Counted from the first letter of the stretch, positions 52,475-63,408 are shown. The stretch is DNA of 64,000 nt from Flavobacterium azooxidireducens (GCF_023195775.1 NZ_CP096205.1:496001-560000); one strand, 5' to 3'. Made by a program: numbers and translations. The notes: generated from the letters alone by a model not told the origin.

Positions 52475-55400
52475 ATGAAAAAATATTCTATACTAATTAA
52501 TAGCATAAAAAAAGAAAATCTAGGTCTGAAACTTTTATCTAAGATGCTACTGATATTATTCCTAATTATAGGTCAATATTCAACATCACAAACGGTTCAT
52601 ATTAATCCGGCTACAAATGGTGGATTTGAAAGCGGATCTACATTTGCAGCAAATGGTTGGACAGCAACCACAGGATCTTCTACTCAAAACCAATGGGTTT
52701 GTAGTACGGGTGCAACTGCGGGTTTTTCAGGCACTAGATGTGCTTATATAACAAACAATAATGGTGCTACCCCTCCTCCACACAATTATACTATCAATGC
52801 TACTAGAAGAACGCATCTTTATCGAGATGTAACTATTCCTTCGGGAAACACAATAATAGAATTGAGTTTTGATTGGATTGGACGAGGACAAACGTCAAAT
52901 GACATGTTAAGAGTTTGGCTTACACCAACCTCATACAATCCCTCTTATGGAACAGCTATAACCACAATAGGCTCTGCTCCTACTGGAAGAATATTACTGG
53001 GTGATTTTGCGAATCAAGCTTCTTGGACTTATGAAGCAATAACTTTACCAACTACTTATGGAGGTCAAACATTTCGTTTAGTATTGGAATGGATAAATAA
53101 TGCAAATTCTGGAACGCAACCACCGGCAGCTATAGACAACATATCATTAACTTCAGAACTAGGCCCTTCTAATGATGATTGTGCCAATGCTATAAACTTA
53201 GTAATTAATCCGGACACAAATTGTAGCACAACAACAACAGGAACAACTGTAGGAGGAACTCAATCACAAACCGGGTGTAATGGAACAGCAGATGATGATG
53301 TTTGGTATAGCTTTGTGGCAACTTCAACTTTTCACTTTGTTACCGTTTCTGCCGGAACAATGTTAAACCCAGTTTTACAAGTTTTTAGAGGAAATTGTGG
53401 TTCTTTAACAAGTGTTGTTTGTAGAAATGCTAACAGTAACAATAATGATGAAGTAGCAACATTAACAGGTTTAACTGTGGGCGACACCTATTTTGTTAGA
53501 GTTCATAGTCAAGCTAATGGAACTGGTCAAGGAACTTTTTCTATTTGCGTAACTACAATTCCAAATCCGCCAAATGATAATTGTTCTGATGCAATAAGCT
53601 TAAATGTTAATCCAGGCACAAATTGCAGTACAACTACAACAGGAACAACTGTTGGTGGTACTCAATCTCAAACCGGCTGTAGCGGAACAGCAGATGATGA
53701 TGTTTGGTATAGTTTTGTAGCTACCTCAACTTTTCACTTTGTAACCGTTTCTGCAGATACAATGCTAAACCCCGTTTTGCAAGTTTTTCGTGGAAATTGT
53801 GGCTCTTTAACAAGTATTGATTGTAGAAATGCTAATAGTAATAATAATGACGAAGTGGCAACATTAACAGGTTTAACTGTGGGTGACACCTATTTTGTTA
53901 GAGTTCACAGTCAAGCTAATGGAACTGGTCAAGGAACGTTTTCTATTTGTGTAACTACAATTCCAAATCCGCCAAATGATAATTGTTCTGATGCAATAAG
54001 CTTAACTGTTAATACAGACACAAATTGCAGTACAACTACAACAGGAACAACAGTTGGTGGTACTCAATCATTAACAGGGTGTAACGGAACAGCAGATGAT
54101 GATGTTTGGTATAGTTTTGTGGCAACATCAACTTTTCACTTTGTAACCGTTTCTGCCGGAACAATGCTAAACCCTGTTTTACAGGTTTATAGTGGAACTT
54201 GTGGCTCTCTAACAAGTGTTGTTTGTAGAAATGCTAACAGCAATAATAACGATGAAGTAGCAACTCTAACCGGACTGACTGTAGGCAATACCTATTTTGT
54301 TAGAGTTTACAGTCAAGCCAGCGGATCTGGTCAAGGAACGTTTTCAATTTGTGTAACTACAATAGCAAATCCAAACAATGATGATTGTGCTAATGCAATT
54401 AATGTACCCGTTAACAGCGATGAAAATTGTTTGACATCAACCAATGGAAATTCAACAGGTGGAACACAATCTTTATCTGGATGTAGTGGTACTGCAGATG
54501 ATGATGTTTGGTTTAGTTTTGTTGCCTCCTCTATCTATCACTTAATCACAGTTACACCTAACGGGATGTCTGATGTAGTATTTCAGGTATATAGCGGAAA
54601 TTGTGGCTCATTAACAAGTTTATTGTGTAGAAACTCAACCAACGGAAATAATCCTGAAAGTAGTTACATCAATAATCTAACTATTGGAAACACTTATTTT
54701 GTAAGAGTTTATAGTAATGCAAATGGATCAGGCCAAGGAATTTTTAATATCTGTATCACAACTCCTGGTCATGTAACCGCCTCAACAAACCAGCATACTG
54801 TTCCACAATTAGTAAGAGAAGTTATGTTTGAAAACAGTTGTGTAAATATTTCAAACATTTCATGGAGAACCGGAACAAATTATAATGATGTAAACGGAAT
54901 AGGTTACTTTCAAAAAAACAATTCTAACTTTCCATTTGATAATGGTGTGTTATTATCTACAGGAAATGCTCTTTTTACAAATGGTCCTATTGAAGAAGCA
55001 AGAAACTCAAGTGGAGGTAATGGATGGTTAGGGGATGCCAATGTTCAAACGTTGATGTCTTCTGTTTCAGGTTCTCCGCAAACTTCTTATAATGCTAGTG
55101 TTCTTGAGTTTGACTTTACTCCTTTTCAAGACACAATTAGTTTTGATTTCATATTTGCATCAAATGAATATGGTGAATATCAATGCGATTACTCAGATAC
55201 TTTTGTATTTTTATTAACCAACATTTCCACTGGAGTAACTACAAACATAGCCGTTATTCCAAGCACTACAACTCCAATTTCTGTTGTAACTATTAGAAAT
55301 AATTTATTCAATAATGGTTGTGGTTCAGTAAACGCCTCGCTATTTGGAAATTATTATTTTAACAATCCAAATTTAGCTCCCGTAAACTTTAGAGGAACAA

Positions 55401-57766
55401 CTATTCCTTTAACTGCTATTGGATCTGTAATTCCAGGACAACAATACCATATTAAATTAGCTATTGCAGACAGAGCAGATGCTTTGTATGATTCGGCAGT
55501 ATTTATAAAAGGAAACAGTTTTAGCATTGGAAGTATTTCTATGGGAGATGACTTATTAACACAAAACAATACTGCCATATGTTTTGGCGAAACAGAAGTT
55601 TTAGACACAGCTTTAGACCCAAATGCTTTCAATTTTGAATGGTATAGAAACAATGTATTAATTTCTGGAGCCACTCAAGCAAGTTACACAGTTAGTCAAA
55701 TGGGTACTTACACAGTAAAAGTTGCCTTAAAAAACAATGCAGATTGTTTTAATGAAGCTAGTGTTATTGTAGAGATTTTTCCACAAATTATCCCACAAGC
55801 TCCACCACATTTGAGACAATGTGATTTTGTTAGTACTTTTGACTTAACATCAAACTCGGCAATATTATTGTCTAATTATCCAGCTCCAACTTATACCGTT
55901 ACTTATTTCACTACATTAGCTGATGCCAACAATAATACAAACCCAATAACAAACCCAACCAACTACGGAGGAATTTCAAATCCACAAACCATTTATTCAA
56001 GGGTTTACAACACGGTTAAAGATTGTTACGGAGTAAGAACTTTTCAATTGAGAAGACCAAAAACATGGAATGGTTCTACTAATACAAATTGGCACACTGC
56101 TGCAAACTGGACACCAAATGGCGTGCCAACTAGTGAAGACTGTATTATAGTATATCCTTCATCAAATAACCCGATAATTTCTGGATATAATTATAATGGA
56201 TACGGATATAATCTTGAAGTAAGAAACAATGCCATTCTAAGAATTGCAGAAGATAACAGTTTAACAATTACAGACCGAATTATAGTAGAGTCAAATGCTG
56301 GTTTTGAAATTGAAAACAATGCAAATCTTGTTCAGATTAATGACATTGTCAATATCGGTAACATTACTTATAAAAGAAACGCATTCATCAGAAAATTAGA
56401 CTATGTATATTGGTCAACGCCGGTATCGTCTTTCCATATAAGTGCTGTTTCTCCGGGAACTCCAGCGTCATTAAGGTATTTCTGGAACACTACTATTGCT
56501 AACACCAATGGTGGATTAGGAACATGGTCTGCTGCCAATGAAAACATGATTCCAGGTAAAGGGTATATTATTCGTGGTCCAAATAATTTTGATACAACTA
56601 TCCAACAATTTACTGCAAACTTTATGGGCGTGCCAAACAACGGAAATATTAGCATTCCTATCGCAAGAGGTAGTTATACCGGAGCAGATTATGCCGGAAC
56701 CAACGGTGTAACAATTACAAATATGGATGATAATTTTAACCTTATTGGTAATCCATATCCATCAGCCATTCGTTATACAGATTTTATGGCAGCAAATCCA
56801 AATTTAGAGGGTTCGATTCGGGTGTGGACACATGGAACGTTACCAACTAATTCAACTCCAAATCCTTTTTACAGTAGTTTTGCTTATAATTATACTTCAG
56901 CAGATTATATCATTCATAATGGAACAGGAACTTTAAGTGGTCCTGATACCTATGACGGATTTATTCCTGCCGGACAAAGTTTCTTTGTAATTATGAACGA
57001 CGGAGCTGCAACAACATCTACTGCTAACTTTACAAACTCAATGCGAGTTAGAAATAACAATGCTCAATTTTATAGACATTCAAACCAAACGCAATCGGAG
57101 AATGAACATAATAGAATTTGGTTAGATTTAGTTGCTCAAAACGGTACAATGAGCAGAACATTGATAGGATATGTTGAAGGTGCAACCTATGAAAAAGACC
57201 GAATGTATGATGCCTACACTAAAGCAGGTAATGCAATGATTTTATATTCTCTAATTGAAAACGAAAAAACCAGTATTCAAGGAAGACCAATGCCGTTTGA
57301 CTCAAATGATGTTGTGCCACTTGGTTTTAAAGTAAATAATGATGGTATTTATACAATCGCAATTGCGGCTGTTGATGGACTATTTTCAAACGAACAAACT
57401 GTTTATTTAAGAGATAAAGTATTAAATACAGTACATGATTTATCGGCAAACCCCTATTCATTCACTGCCAATACCGGCGTTTATAACGAACGATTTGAAT
57501 TGCTATATCAAGATGAAACACTAGGAATTGATCAGATAGAAAGTTTTGCTATAAAAGTTATTACAAATGATAAAATTATTGTTCGATCAGGAAACGAACA
57601 AATCAAAGAAATTCAAGTTTTTGATATGTTAGGAAGAAAAGTAAATCAATACCTGTCTGTTAATACGAATGAATTTGGTTTAAATGAACAAAAAAGTAAT
57701 CAAACATTATTATTAAAGATAATTACAGAATACGACAATGTAACTATCAAAAAGATTTTGTTTTAA
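52475..57766 (+). CDS. Giant T9SS-exported protein with four 134-residue repeats (1763 aa)
   Basis: 1763 residues. A long signal peptide region reaches about residue 39 (LLILFLIIGQYSTSQ). Residues about 41-230 form a jelly-roll-like domain. Four tandem 134-residue units occupy about 233-768 (each with NDDCANAI-like start, GTADDDVWYSFVA, LTGLTVGDTYFVRVHS), PPC-like beta domains. A choice-of-anchor L domain follows (about 785-1025; VLEFDFTPFQDTISFDFIFA), then an Ig-like segment (FEWYRNNVLISGATQASY). The shared C-terminal module (about 1190-1690; YVYWSTPVSS, GKGYIIRGPNN, NLIGNPYPSAI, IRVWTHGTLP, IGYVEGATYEKD, IQGRPMPFDSND, RFELLYQDETLG) and a T9SS type A sorting domain (VFDMLGRKVNQ) end it. An adhesin-like role is inferred. 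Confidence 0.92.
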   Translation: MKKYSILINSIKKENLGLKLLSKMLLILFLIIGQYSTSQTVHINPATNGGFESGSTFAANGWTATTGSSTQNQWVCSTGATAGFSGTRCAYITNNNGATPPPHNYTINATRRTHLYRDVTIPSGNTIIELSFDWIGRGQTSNDMLRVWLTPTSYNPSYGTAITTIGSAPTGRILLGDFANQASWTYEAITLPTTYGGQTFRLVLEWINNANSGTQPPAAIDNISLTSELGPSNDDCANAINLVINPDTNCSTTTTGTTVGGTQSQTGCNGTADDDVWYSFVATSTFHFVTVSAGTMLNPVLQVFRGNCGSLTSVVCRNANSNNNDEVATLTGLTVGDTYFVRVHSQANGTGQGTFSICVTTIPNPPNDNCSDAISLNVNPGTNCSTTTTGTTVGGTQSQTGCSGTADDDVWYSFVATSTFHFVTVSADTMLNPVLQVFRGNCGSLTSIDCRNANSNNNDEVATLTGLTVGDTYFVRVHSQANGTGQGTFSICVTTIPNPPNDNCSDAISLTVNTDTNCSTTTTGTTVGGTQSLTGCNGTADDDVWYSFVATSTFHFVTVSAGTMLNPVLQVYSGTCGSLTSVVCRNANSNNNDEVATLTGLTVGNTYFVRVYSQASGSGQGTFSICVTTIANPNNDDCANAINVPVNSDENCLTSTNGNSTGGTQSLSGCSGTADDDVWFSFVASSIYHLITVTPNGMSDVVFQVYSGNCGSLTSLLCRNSTNGNNPESSYINNLTIGNTYFVRVYSNANGSGQGIFNICITTPGHVTASTNQHTVPQLVREVMFENSCVNISNISWRTGTNYNDVNGIGYFQKNNSNFPFDNGVLLSTGNALFTNGPIEEARNSSGGNGWLGDANVQTLMSSVSGSPQTSYNASVLEFDFTPFQDTISFDFIFASNEYGEYQCDYSDTFVFLLTNISTGVTTNIAVIPSTTTPISVVTIRNNLFNNGCGSVNASLFGNYYFNNPNLAPVNFRGTTIPLTAIGSVIPGQQYHIKLAIADRADALYDSAVFIKGNSFSIGSISMGDDLLTQNNTAICFGETEVLDTALDPNAFNFEWYRNNVLISGATQASYTVSQMGTYTVKVALKNNADCFNEASVIVEIFPQIIPQAPPHLRQCDFVSTFDLTSNSAILLSNYPAPTYTVTYFTTLADANNNTNPITNPTNYGGISNPQTIYSRVYNTVKDCYGVRTFQLRRPKTWNGSTNTNWHTAANWTPNGVPTSEDCIIVYPSSNNPIISGYNYNGYGYNLEVRNNAILRIAEDNSLTITDRIIVESNAGFEIENNANLVQINDIVNIGNITYKRNAFIRKLDYVYWSTPVSSFHISAVSPGTPASLRYFWNTTIANTNGGLGTWSAANENMIPGKGYIIRGPNNFDTTIQQFTANFMGVPNNGNISIPIARGSYTGADYAGTNGVTITNMDDNFNLIGNPYPSAIRYTDFMAANPNLEGSIRVWTHGTLPTNSTPNPFYSSFAYNYTSADYIIHNGTGTLSGPDTYDGFIPAGQSFFVIMNDGAATTSTANFTNSMRVRNNNAQFYRHSNQTQSENEHNRIWLDLVAQNGTMSRTLIGYVEGATYEKDRMYDAYTKAGNAMILYSLIENEKTSIQGRPMPFDSNDVVPLGFKVNNDGIYTIAIAAVDGLFSNEQTVYLRDKVLNTVHDLSANPYSFTANTGVYNERFELLYQDETLGIDQIESFAIKVITNDKIIVRSGNEQIKEIQVFDMLGRKVNQYLSVNTNEFGLNEQKSNQTLLLKIITEYDNVTIKKILF
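53171..54778 (+). repeat. Four 402-bp tandem repeats inside the 1763-residue gene
   Basis: Unit boundaries at 53171, 53573, 53975 and 54377 are exactly 402 bp (134 codons) apart. Units 1-3 are nearly identical also at silent positions, while unit 4 is clearly more diverged. This points to recent duplication or ongoing gene conversion among units 1-3. Confidence 0.92.
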
Positions 57767-58178
57767 GAAGAATATCCAAAAAAACATTCACTTCTATCGA
57801 AACGAAAATGAACTAATTTAACCGTCTGATAAAAATCAGACGGTTTTTTTGTTTCAGATTATCAAATCTAACTGAATTGTTTCATTTTATCGACTATTAC
57901 TAATCATTCAACGATTTTTTATTGTAAACAACTCATTATCAATTAAATTTACAAAACCATTTCCTTAAACACTTCCCAAAATTAATAGTAGGTTAAATTT
58001 CGATTTAACCTGTTCGATTTTTGAAATTGTATTCCATTTTCAAAAATAATTTCATTAAAACTAGTATGCTTCCCCAATTCATAATAATTTGATGAAAACG
58101 CTGCTTTTCTAATCTTTTCCAGATTTGAGAGGCTTCCAATTCAACAAAATACTTTTTAAAATCTAAACCGTATAGATT
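57767..58178. other. Intergenic region, 412 bp
   Basis: No gene was seen. It holds the terminator at 57820-57845 and, further on, an AT-rich leader of about 300 bp before the 1724-residue gene with a weak inverted repeat (TTTTTGAAA / TTTTCAAAAA near 58020-58048). No clear TAnnTTTG box and no TTTCrTCG repeat could be found upstream of 58179. Confidence 0.55.
57820..57850 (+). terminator. Terminator of the 1763-residue gene
   Basis: AACCGTCTGAT (57820-57830) pairs perfectly with ATCAGACGGTT (57835-57845) around AAAA, followed by a T run. It lies 54 bp after the stop codon. Confidence 0.92.
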
Positions 58179-61100
58179 ATGAAAAAAAATTACAATTTAT
58201 TGTGCAATACAAATGATATAAATTTTAAAACCTCTTTAAAATTCATATTCTTTTTTTTTCTTTTTGGACTTTTTTGTGGCTATTCTCAAGTAGTTGAAAC
58301 ATTTAACAACACAGGAAATGGTTCTTGGACATGCCCGCCGGGCGTTACCACAATAACTGTTGAATGTTGGGGTGGCGGTGGCGGTGGTCAACGAGCAAAC
58401 GGCAACACTTCTGCTGGAGGCGGTGGTTCTGGAGGAGGATATGTTAGAACGACTTATAATGTAGTTGCAGGAGACACGTATTCATTTAATGTTGGAAATG
58501 GAGGAACTGGGAACTCAGGCGGAAATGGGCTTCCCACTTGGTTTATAAACAACACAACTATCTTAGCTATCGGAGGAAGAGGAGCAGGAAATCCAGTTAC
58601 CTCTAATAATAGTTGGGGAACTGGTGCTACAGCTTTTAACACAGGAAATATCGGCGGAACAATAGCTAGCACTTATGGCGGAAATGGCGGAAATGCTGGC
58701 AATAACTACAGCGGTGGTGGTGGATCAAGTGGAGGAACTACAGCTTCCAACAACGCCAACGGAATTAATGGTGGAAATGCTCCAACAAACGGCTATGCCG
58801 GTGCAAATGGACGAAATACCAATGGAGCTGGAACAGTTGGAGGATTTGGTGCCGGTGGTGCCGGAGGAAGAACTTCAAATAATACAGATCAAAATGGTGG
58901 CGGTGGCGGTAGAGGTCAAGTAAGAATTTCATACTCTAACCCTAATGCAACTTGTGCCGCCGCACTATCCTTACCTTGTGGAACAACAAACATGCCTGGA
59001 TTTACGCAAGGCTCTTCAAATACTACTCACGGAACAGGATGCTCGATGAGCAATTATGGTGTTTGGTACACTTTTGTTGGCGATGGACAATACACAACTA
59101 TCACCTCAACATCTTCTGGAGGTTATGACCACGAAATGTCTATTTCAAGAGGGACTTGCACTTCTAAAATCAACATTGCTTGTAGAAATGATAGTGGAAA
59201 CAATGGCACTGAAAGCTATACTTTTCAAACCACAAACGGAACTACCTATTTTGTTTATATAGCTCACCAAAACAACGGAAGTTCTTCTACAGGGAATTTC
59301 ACAATATCACGAACTTGTGCTCCTTACTGTACTCCTACGGCTTCAAATGGAGTGCACAATAATGGTATTACCAATGTTACCTATAGCACAGTAAACAATA
59401 CATCAAACAATAATTTAGTTTACAATGATTATTCAAATTTAATTGGCAGTGCTTATCAAGGTGCTTCAATGCCAATTAGCGTAACTACAAACACCGGAAA
59501 CAACACATACAACGTTAAAATTTGGGTTGATTGGAATAACGACCTAGATTTAACAGATCCGGGTGAAGAAGTTTTCTCTGGAATTGTAACATCAAATACG
59601 ATAAATGGAGTTATTAATATTCCATTAACGGCAACTGTTGGAAACCATCGTTTGCGAGTTGGAATTGCCAGAAGAGGAAACGGAAACAACAATGAAAATC
59701 TAACTCCTTGCTTTGATGGAAACAGAGGTGCGTATGAAGATTATACCTTAGAAGTTTTAGAAGTAATTCCGTGTTTTAATCCTCCGACCATAATTACAAA
59801 CCCAATCAACACGACTGTTGCTAGTAATGGAAGCACAACTTTGACTTCTTCTTTTGCAGGTTTTCCTACTAGTTTTTTATGGGAAGTAAGTACAGATGGT
59901 GGAACAAATTTTACATCAATTACAAATGGCGGAATTTATTCAAATGCAAATACTGCAAATTTAACAATTACAAATCCCACCGGAGCATTAAATGGATTTG
60001 TGTATCGAGTTTATGCTACAAATGGTTGTGGAACATCTTTGGCATCGACTAATGCTATTTTAACTGTAACTGTTATATACTGCACACCCAGTTCAACATC
60101 TTCTGCCTTTTATATTTCAGGTATCACTTCCGAAGGAAATTTAAATGATGTTTCCAATGCTCCTACCGGATACTCTGCAGGAGGTTATGGAAATTATTCA
60201 TCTACTATTATCGCTACTCAAGTGGCAGGAGGCGGAATCAATATCGACATAAATCTAGTTGGAACACAATTCATCAGAGGTTATGTTGATTGGAATGGAG
60301 ATGGAGATTTTCTTGATGCAGGTGAAGAAATTTATTCTACCGGAAATATTGCAACCGGAGACACTTCTTTTGGATTTGTAATTCCTATTTCAGCAAGTCC
60401 TGGCAATTACAGATTTAGAATAAGAACTTTAGGATATCCTTCAGGTTCAACTATAACTTCCTGTAATTCTTTACCTAGTGGCGAAACTGAAGATTATACT
60501 ATCAAAGTAGTTTCAGATTGTGCCGCTAAAATTGATACTGTTACAAACGGGTCGGTTTGTGGTGCAAATAATCCGGTAACAATTGAAGCTGTTGGTTTAG
60601 GAAATACAACAGAATACAGATGGTATGCTACTGATACTGGCGGAACTCCAATTGCTGTAACTCCAACAGGAAGTTATACAACATCCGCTTTAGCCAATAC
60701 AACTATATTTTACGTAACTGCTTTTAATGGAAGTTGTGAATCATTGGAAAGAACAAGAGTTATTGCTACAATTTTACCTATAACTATCATCAATTTTACT
60801 CCTGCATCACCCACAGCTTGCGGAGATGATGAAGTAATAACCATAAATGCTTCAGGAGATTTTATTGTAGAAGAAATAATATATGAAGATTTCGAAAATG
60901 GCTTAGGTCAATTTTCTGTAACAACCCCAACAAACACAAATGGTGGAGTAGATAGCCCTTGGAGCGTTAAAACAAGTACGTATCAACCCACAACAACTTC
61001 TGTTTGGCGACCAGCCATTAGTTCAGGAAATATTGACAATAGTTTTGCTTTTACTACATCCGATTATACAAACAATAACTTGGTTACTCGATTAACAACC

Positions 61101-63353
61101 AATGTTCCAGTAAATTCTACTGGCTTTGTTGATTTAACACTTTCATTTAAGCATTACTACTCCTATTTTAATGGCGATAATGGTAGAGTTCAGATTTCTA
61201 CAAATGGAGGTGCTAATTGGACAGATTTGAGAGTTTATAATTCTGATTTAGGCACAGCCTCACGATTTATTGATGATTCGATAGATTTAACGGCTTACAT
61301 CAACATTCCAAATCTTCAAATACGATTTCAATATACCGGTTTTTGGGATGACGGTTGGGCAATTGATAATATAAGACTCTTTGGAACAAAATTATTAAAC
61401 ACAACCTTTTCGTGGAATGCCTCAGAACCCGTAGATGCATTTACTGATTTAGCGTGCACAATTCCTTACACCAACCAAACAATTTCAACAATTTACATCA
61501 AACCAAATTTAACTCAATTACAAGTTGAAAACTATCCTTTTGAAGTAAGTGCTACGCTTGGAAATGGCTGTACAATTTCGGAAACAATTACAATCACTAA
61601 TAAATCTAAAGTTTGGCAGGGAAACAATTCACAATGGGAAAATGCTAACAATTGGCTTCCGTCGGGCATTCCAACAGATGACAACTGTGTTATTATTCCA
61701 CCTTCTGCGAACAATCCAATTATTTCCGGAACCAATTATAATGCTTTTGCTTATTCACTAACCATTAAATCCGGTGGAAATTTAACGATTGAATCAAACA
61801 ACAATATAACCGTTACAAATTCGGTAAATGTAAATACCGGTGGAAACTTTCTACTGGAAAACAATTCAAGTTTAATTCAAATTGATAATGTTGCGAATAA
61901 TGGCAACATCACTTACCTAAGAAATGCTACCAATATTGACGGATTAGATTATGTTTATTGGTCATCGCCGGTTGCAAATCAATTATTGAATTCAATTTAC
62001 ACAAGTCCGCCACAAGGTCCAAAATACAAATGGAATCCAATTCAAATAAATGGAAACGGGAATTTAGGAAATATCAGTCAAGGAACGTGGGTAAATGCAA
62101 ACGGAAACACGATGGAAGTTGGTCGAGGTTATATCGTTCGAGGTTCATCTAATTCTGCCATGCCCCCAACTACAATTTCAAGTACCTTTACCGGCGTACC
62201 AAACAATGGCTCAATTAATTATACTGTTGAAAGAGGAATGTATACCGGTACACCTTATGCAGGTTTAAACGGCTCTCAAATTTCAAATTTAGATGATAAT
62301 TGGAACTTATTAGGAAATCCATATCCGTCAACAATTAATGCATTACAATTTTTATCAGATAACAGCAGTGTTGTCTTAGGAAGTGCACGACTTTGGACAC
62401 ATGGAACAGATATAACCTTTGGTGGAACAAATCCGTTTTACGGTAGTTTCGGATATAACTATTCATCATCCGATTATCTATTCATCAATTTCACAGGAAC
62501 AACCATTCCAACTGCTTCCGATTTTATTAAAACAGGACAAGCCTTTTTTGTTCAAATGGTGGATGGTCCCGGAAATGCATCGGCACAAGTAAACTTTACT
62601 AATTCACAAAGAAGTAATGCTTTCCCTAATAATAATTTCTTTAGAAATGCTGAAAATTCATCGAATGAAAATTCAATTTCAAATTTAGAAAGACATCGAA
62701 TTTGGCTGGATATCGTCAATGCAAATAATCAATCCACAACGACTTTAATTGGTTATGTGGAAGGAGCTTCTAATGAAAAAGATTCGTTTTTTGATGCTCA
62801 TGAAAAAGCTTCCGGTTCTTTAGGAATTTATTCAAACATTAACGATGAGACTTTTGCCATTCAAGGTCGTTCGTTACCATTTTCTGTTTCAGATGAAGTT
62901 CCAATAACTTTTAGAACTTCAAACTCAGGAATACATCATCTTGCTATTTTGTCTGTTGATGGGCTTTTTGAAAATCAATCTGTTTATGTAAAAGATGAAA
63001 TATTAAATGTAATTCATGATTTGAAATTGGCTCCGTATGCATTTTCAACGGAAGCCGGAACGCATCAAAATCGTTTTAAAATTATTTATCAGAACGAAAC
63101 ACTCGGAATTCCTGATGTTACAGAAAATCAAGTAGTTGTATACAAAGACAAAACAAAATCCATTCAAATTTCTACCGGAAACTTAACGATGGATCAAGTG
63201 AAAGTGTTTGATATTCAAGGCAGATTGATTAAAACCGTTATTGATATCAACAGCAACACATTATCGATTGATACCCAAGATATGGCAGACCAAGTTCTAA
63301 TGGTAACGATAACTTCAACCGAAAATCTTACAATTACAAAAAAGGTATTCTAA
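58179..63353 (+). CDS. Giant T9SS-exported protein with glycine-rich and GEVED domains (1724 aa)
   Basis: 1724 residues. The start codon is followed by A8 (MKKNYN). The signal ends near GYSQ (residue 37). Order of domains: a glycine-rich region (about 50-258; WGGGGGGQ, GGGGSGGGY), a PPC-like domain (about 260-385; YGVWYTFVG), GEVED 1 (about 390-535; VWVDW-like KIWVDWNNDLDLTD and YEDYTLEV), an Ig-like region (about 540-635), GEVED 2 (about 640-790; GYVDWNGDGDFLDAG and GETEDYTIKV), an Ig-like region, and a MAM-like segment (about 895-1060; YEDFENGLGQFSV, WDDGWAIDNIRLFG). The shared C-terminal module (about 1150-1650; YVYWSSPVAN, LLGNPYPSTI, ARLWTHGTDI, IGYVEGASNEKD) and a T9SS type A sorting domain (VFDIQGRLIKT) end it. 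An adhesin-like role is inferred. Confidence 0.92.
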   Translation: MKKNYNLLCNTNDINFKTSLKFIFFFFLFGLFCGYSQVVETFNNTGNGSWTCPPGVTTITVECWGGGGGGQRANGNTSAGGGGSGGGYVRTTYNVVAGDTYSFNVGNGGTGNSGGNGLPTWFINNTTILAIGGRGAGNPVTSNNSWGTGATAFNTGNIGGTIASTYGGNGGNAGNNYSGGGGSSGGTTASNNANGINGGNAPTNGYAGANGRNTNGAGTVGGFGAGGAGGRTSNNTDQNGGGGGRGQVRISYSNPNATCAAALSLPCGTTNMPGFTQGSSNTTHGTGCSMSNYGVWYTFVGDGQYTTITSTSSGGYDHEMSISRGTCTSKINIACRNDSGNNGTESYTFQTTNGTTYFVYIAHQNNGSSSTGNFTISRTCAPYCTPTASNGVHNNGITNVTYSTVNNTSNNNLVYNDYSNLIGSAYQGASMPISVTTNTGNNTYNVKIWVDWNNDLDLTDPGEEVFSGIVTSNTINGVINIPLTATVGNHRLRVGIARRGNGNNNENLTPCFDGNRGAYEDYTLEVLEVIPCFNPPTIITNPINTTVASNGSTTLTSSFAGFPTSFLWEVSTDGGTNFTSITNGGIYSNANTANLTITNPTGALNGFVYRVYATNGCGTSLASTNAILTVTVIYCTPSSTSSAFYISGITSEGNLNDVSNAPTGYSAGGYGNYSSTIIATQVAGGGINIDINLVGTQFIRGYVDWNGDGDFLDAGEEIYSTGNIATGDTSFGFVIPISASPGNYRFRIRTLGYPSGSTITSCNSLPSGETEDYTIKVVSDCAAKIDTVTNGSVCGANNPVTIEAVGLGNTTEYRWYATDTGGTPIAVTPTGSYTTSALANTTIFYVTAFNGSCESLERTRVIATILPITIINFTPASPTACGDDEVITINASGDFIVEEIIYEDFENGLGQFSVTTPTNTNGGVDSPWSVKTSTYQPTTTSVWRPAISSGNIDNSFAFTTSDYTNNNLVTRLTTNVPVNSTGFVDLTLSFKHYYSYFNGDNGRVQISTNGGANWTDLRVYNSDLGTASRFIDDSIDLTAYINIPNLQIRFQYTGFWDDGWAIDNIRLFGTKLLNTTFSWNASEPVDAFTDLACTIPYTNQTISTIYIKPNLTQLQVENYPFEVSATLGNGCTISETITITNKSKVWQGNNSQWENANNWLPSGIPTDDNCVIIPPSANNPIISGTNYNAFAYSLTIKSGGNLTIESNNNITVTNSVNVNTGGNFLLENNSSLIQIDNVANNGNITYLRNATNIDGLDYVYWSSPVANQLLNSIYTSPPQGPKYKWNPIQINGNGNLGNISQGTWVNANGNTMEVGRGYIVRGSSNSAMPPTTISSTFTGVPNNGSINYTVERGMYTGTPYAGLNGSQISNLDDNWNLLGNPYPSTINALQFLSDNSSVVLGSARLWTHGTDITFGGTNPFYGSFGYNYSSSDYLFINFTGTTIPTASDFIKTGQAFFVQMVDGPGNASAQVNFTNSQRSNAFPNNNFFRNAENSSNENSISNLERHRIWLDIVNANNQSTTTLIGYVEGASNEKDSFFDAHEKASGSLGIYSNINDETFAIQGRSLPFSVSDEVPITFRTSNSGIHHLAILSVDGLFENQSVYVKDEILNVIHDLKLAPYAFSTEAGTHQNRFKIIYQNETLGIPDVTENQVVVYKDKTKSIQISTGNLTMDQVKVFDIQGRLIKTVIDINSNTLSIDTQDMADQVLMVTITSTENLTITKKVF

Positions 63354-63375
63354 TAAAAATTCAAATTTCAGCATT

Positions 63376-63408
63376 AAAAACGACTTCCCCAAAGAGGTCG
63401 TTTTTTTT
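63376..63408 (+). terminator. Terminator of the 1724-residue gene
   Basis: AAAACGACTTC pairs with GAGGTCGTTTT (one G-U) around CCCAAA, followed by a T run, starting 23 bp after the stop codon. Confidence 0.88.

Noticed and set aside
52291..52500. 69-codon plus-strand frame upstream of the 1763-residue gene
   Set aside because: It runs through the promoter repeats and into the start region in another frame, and is Lys/Phe-rich as expected of AT-rich noncoding DNA.
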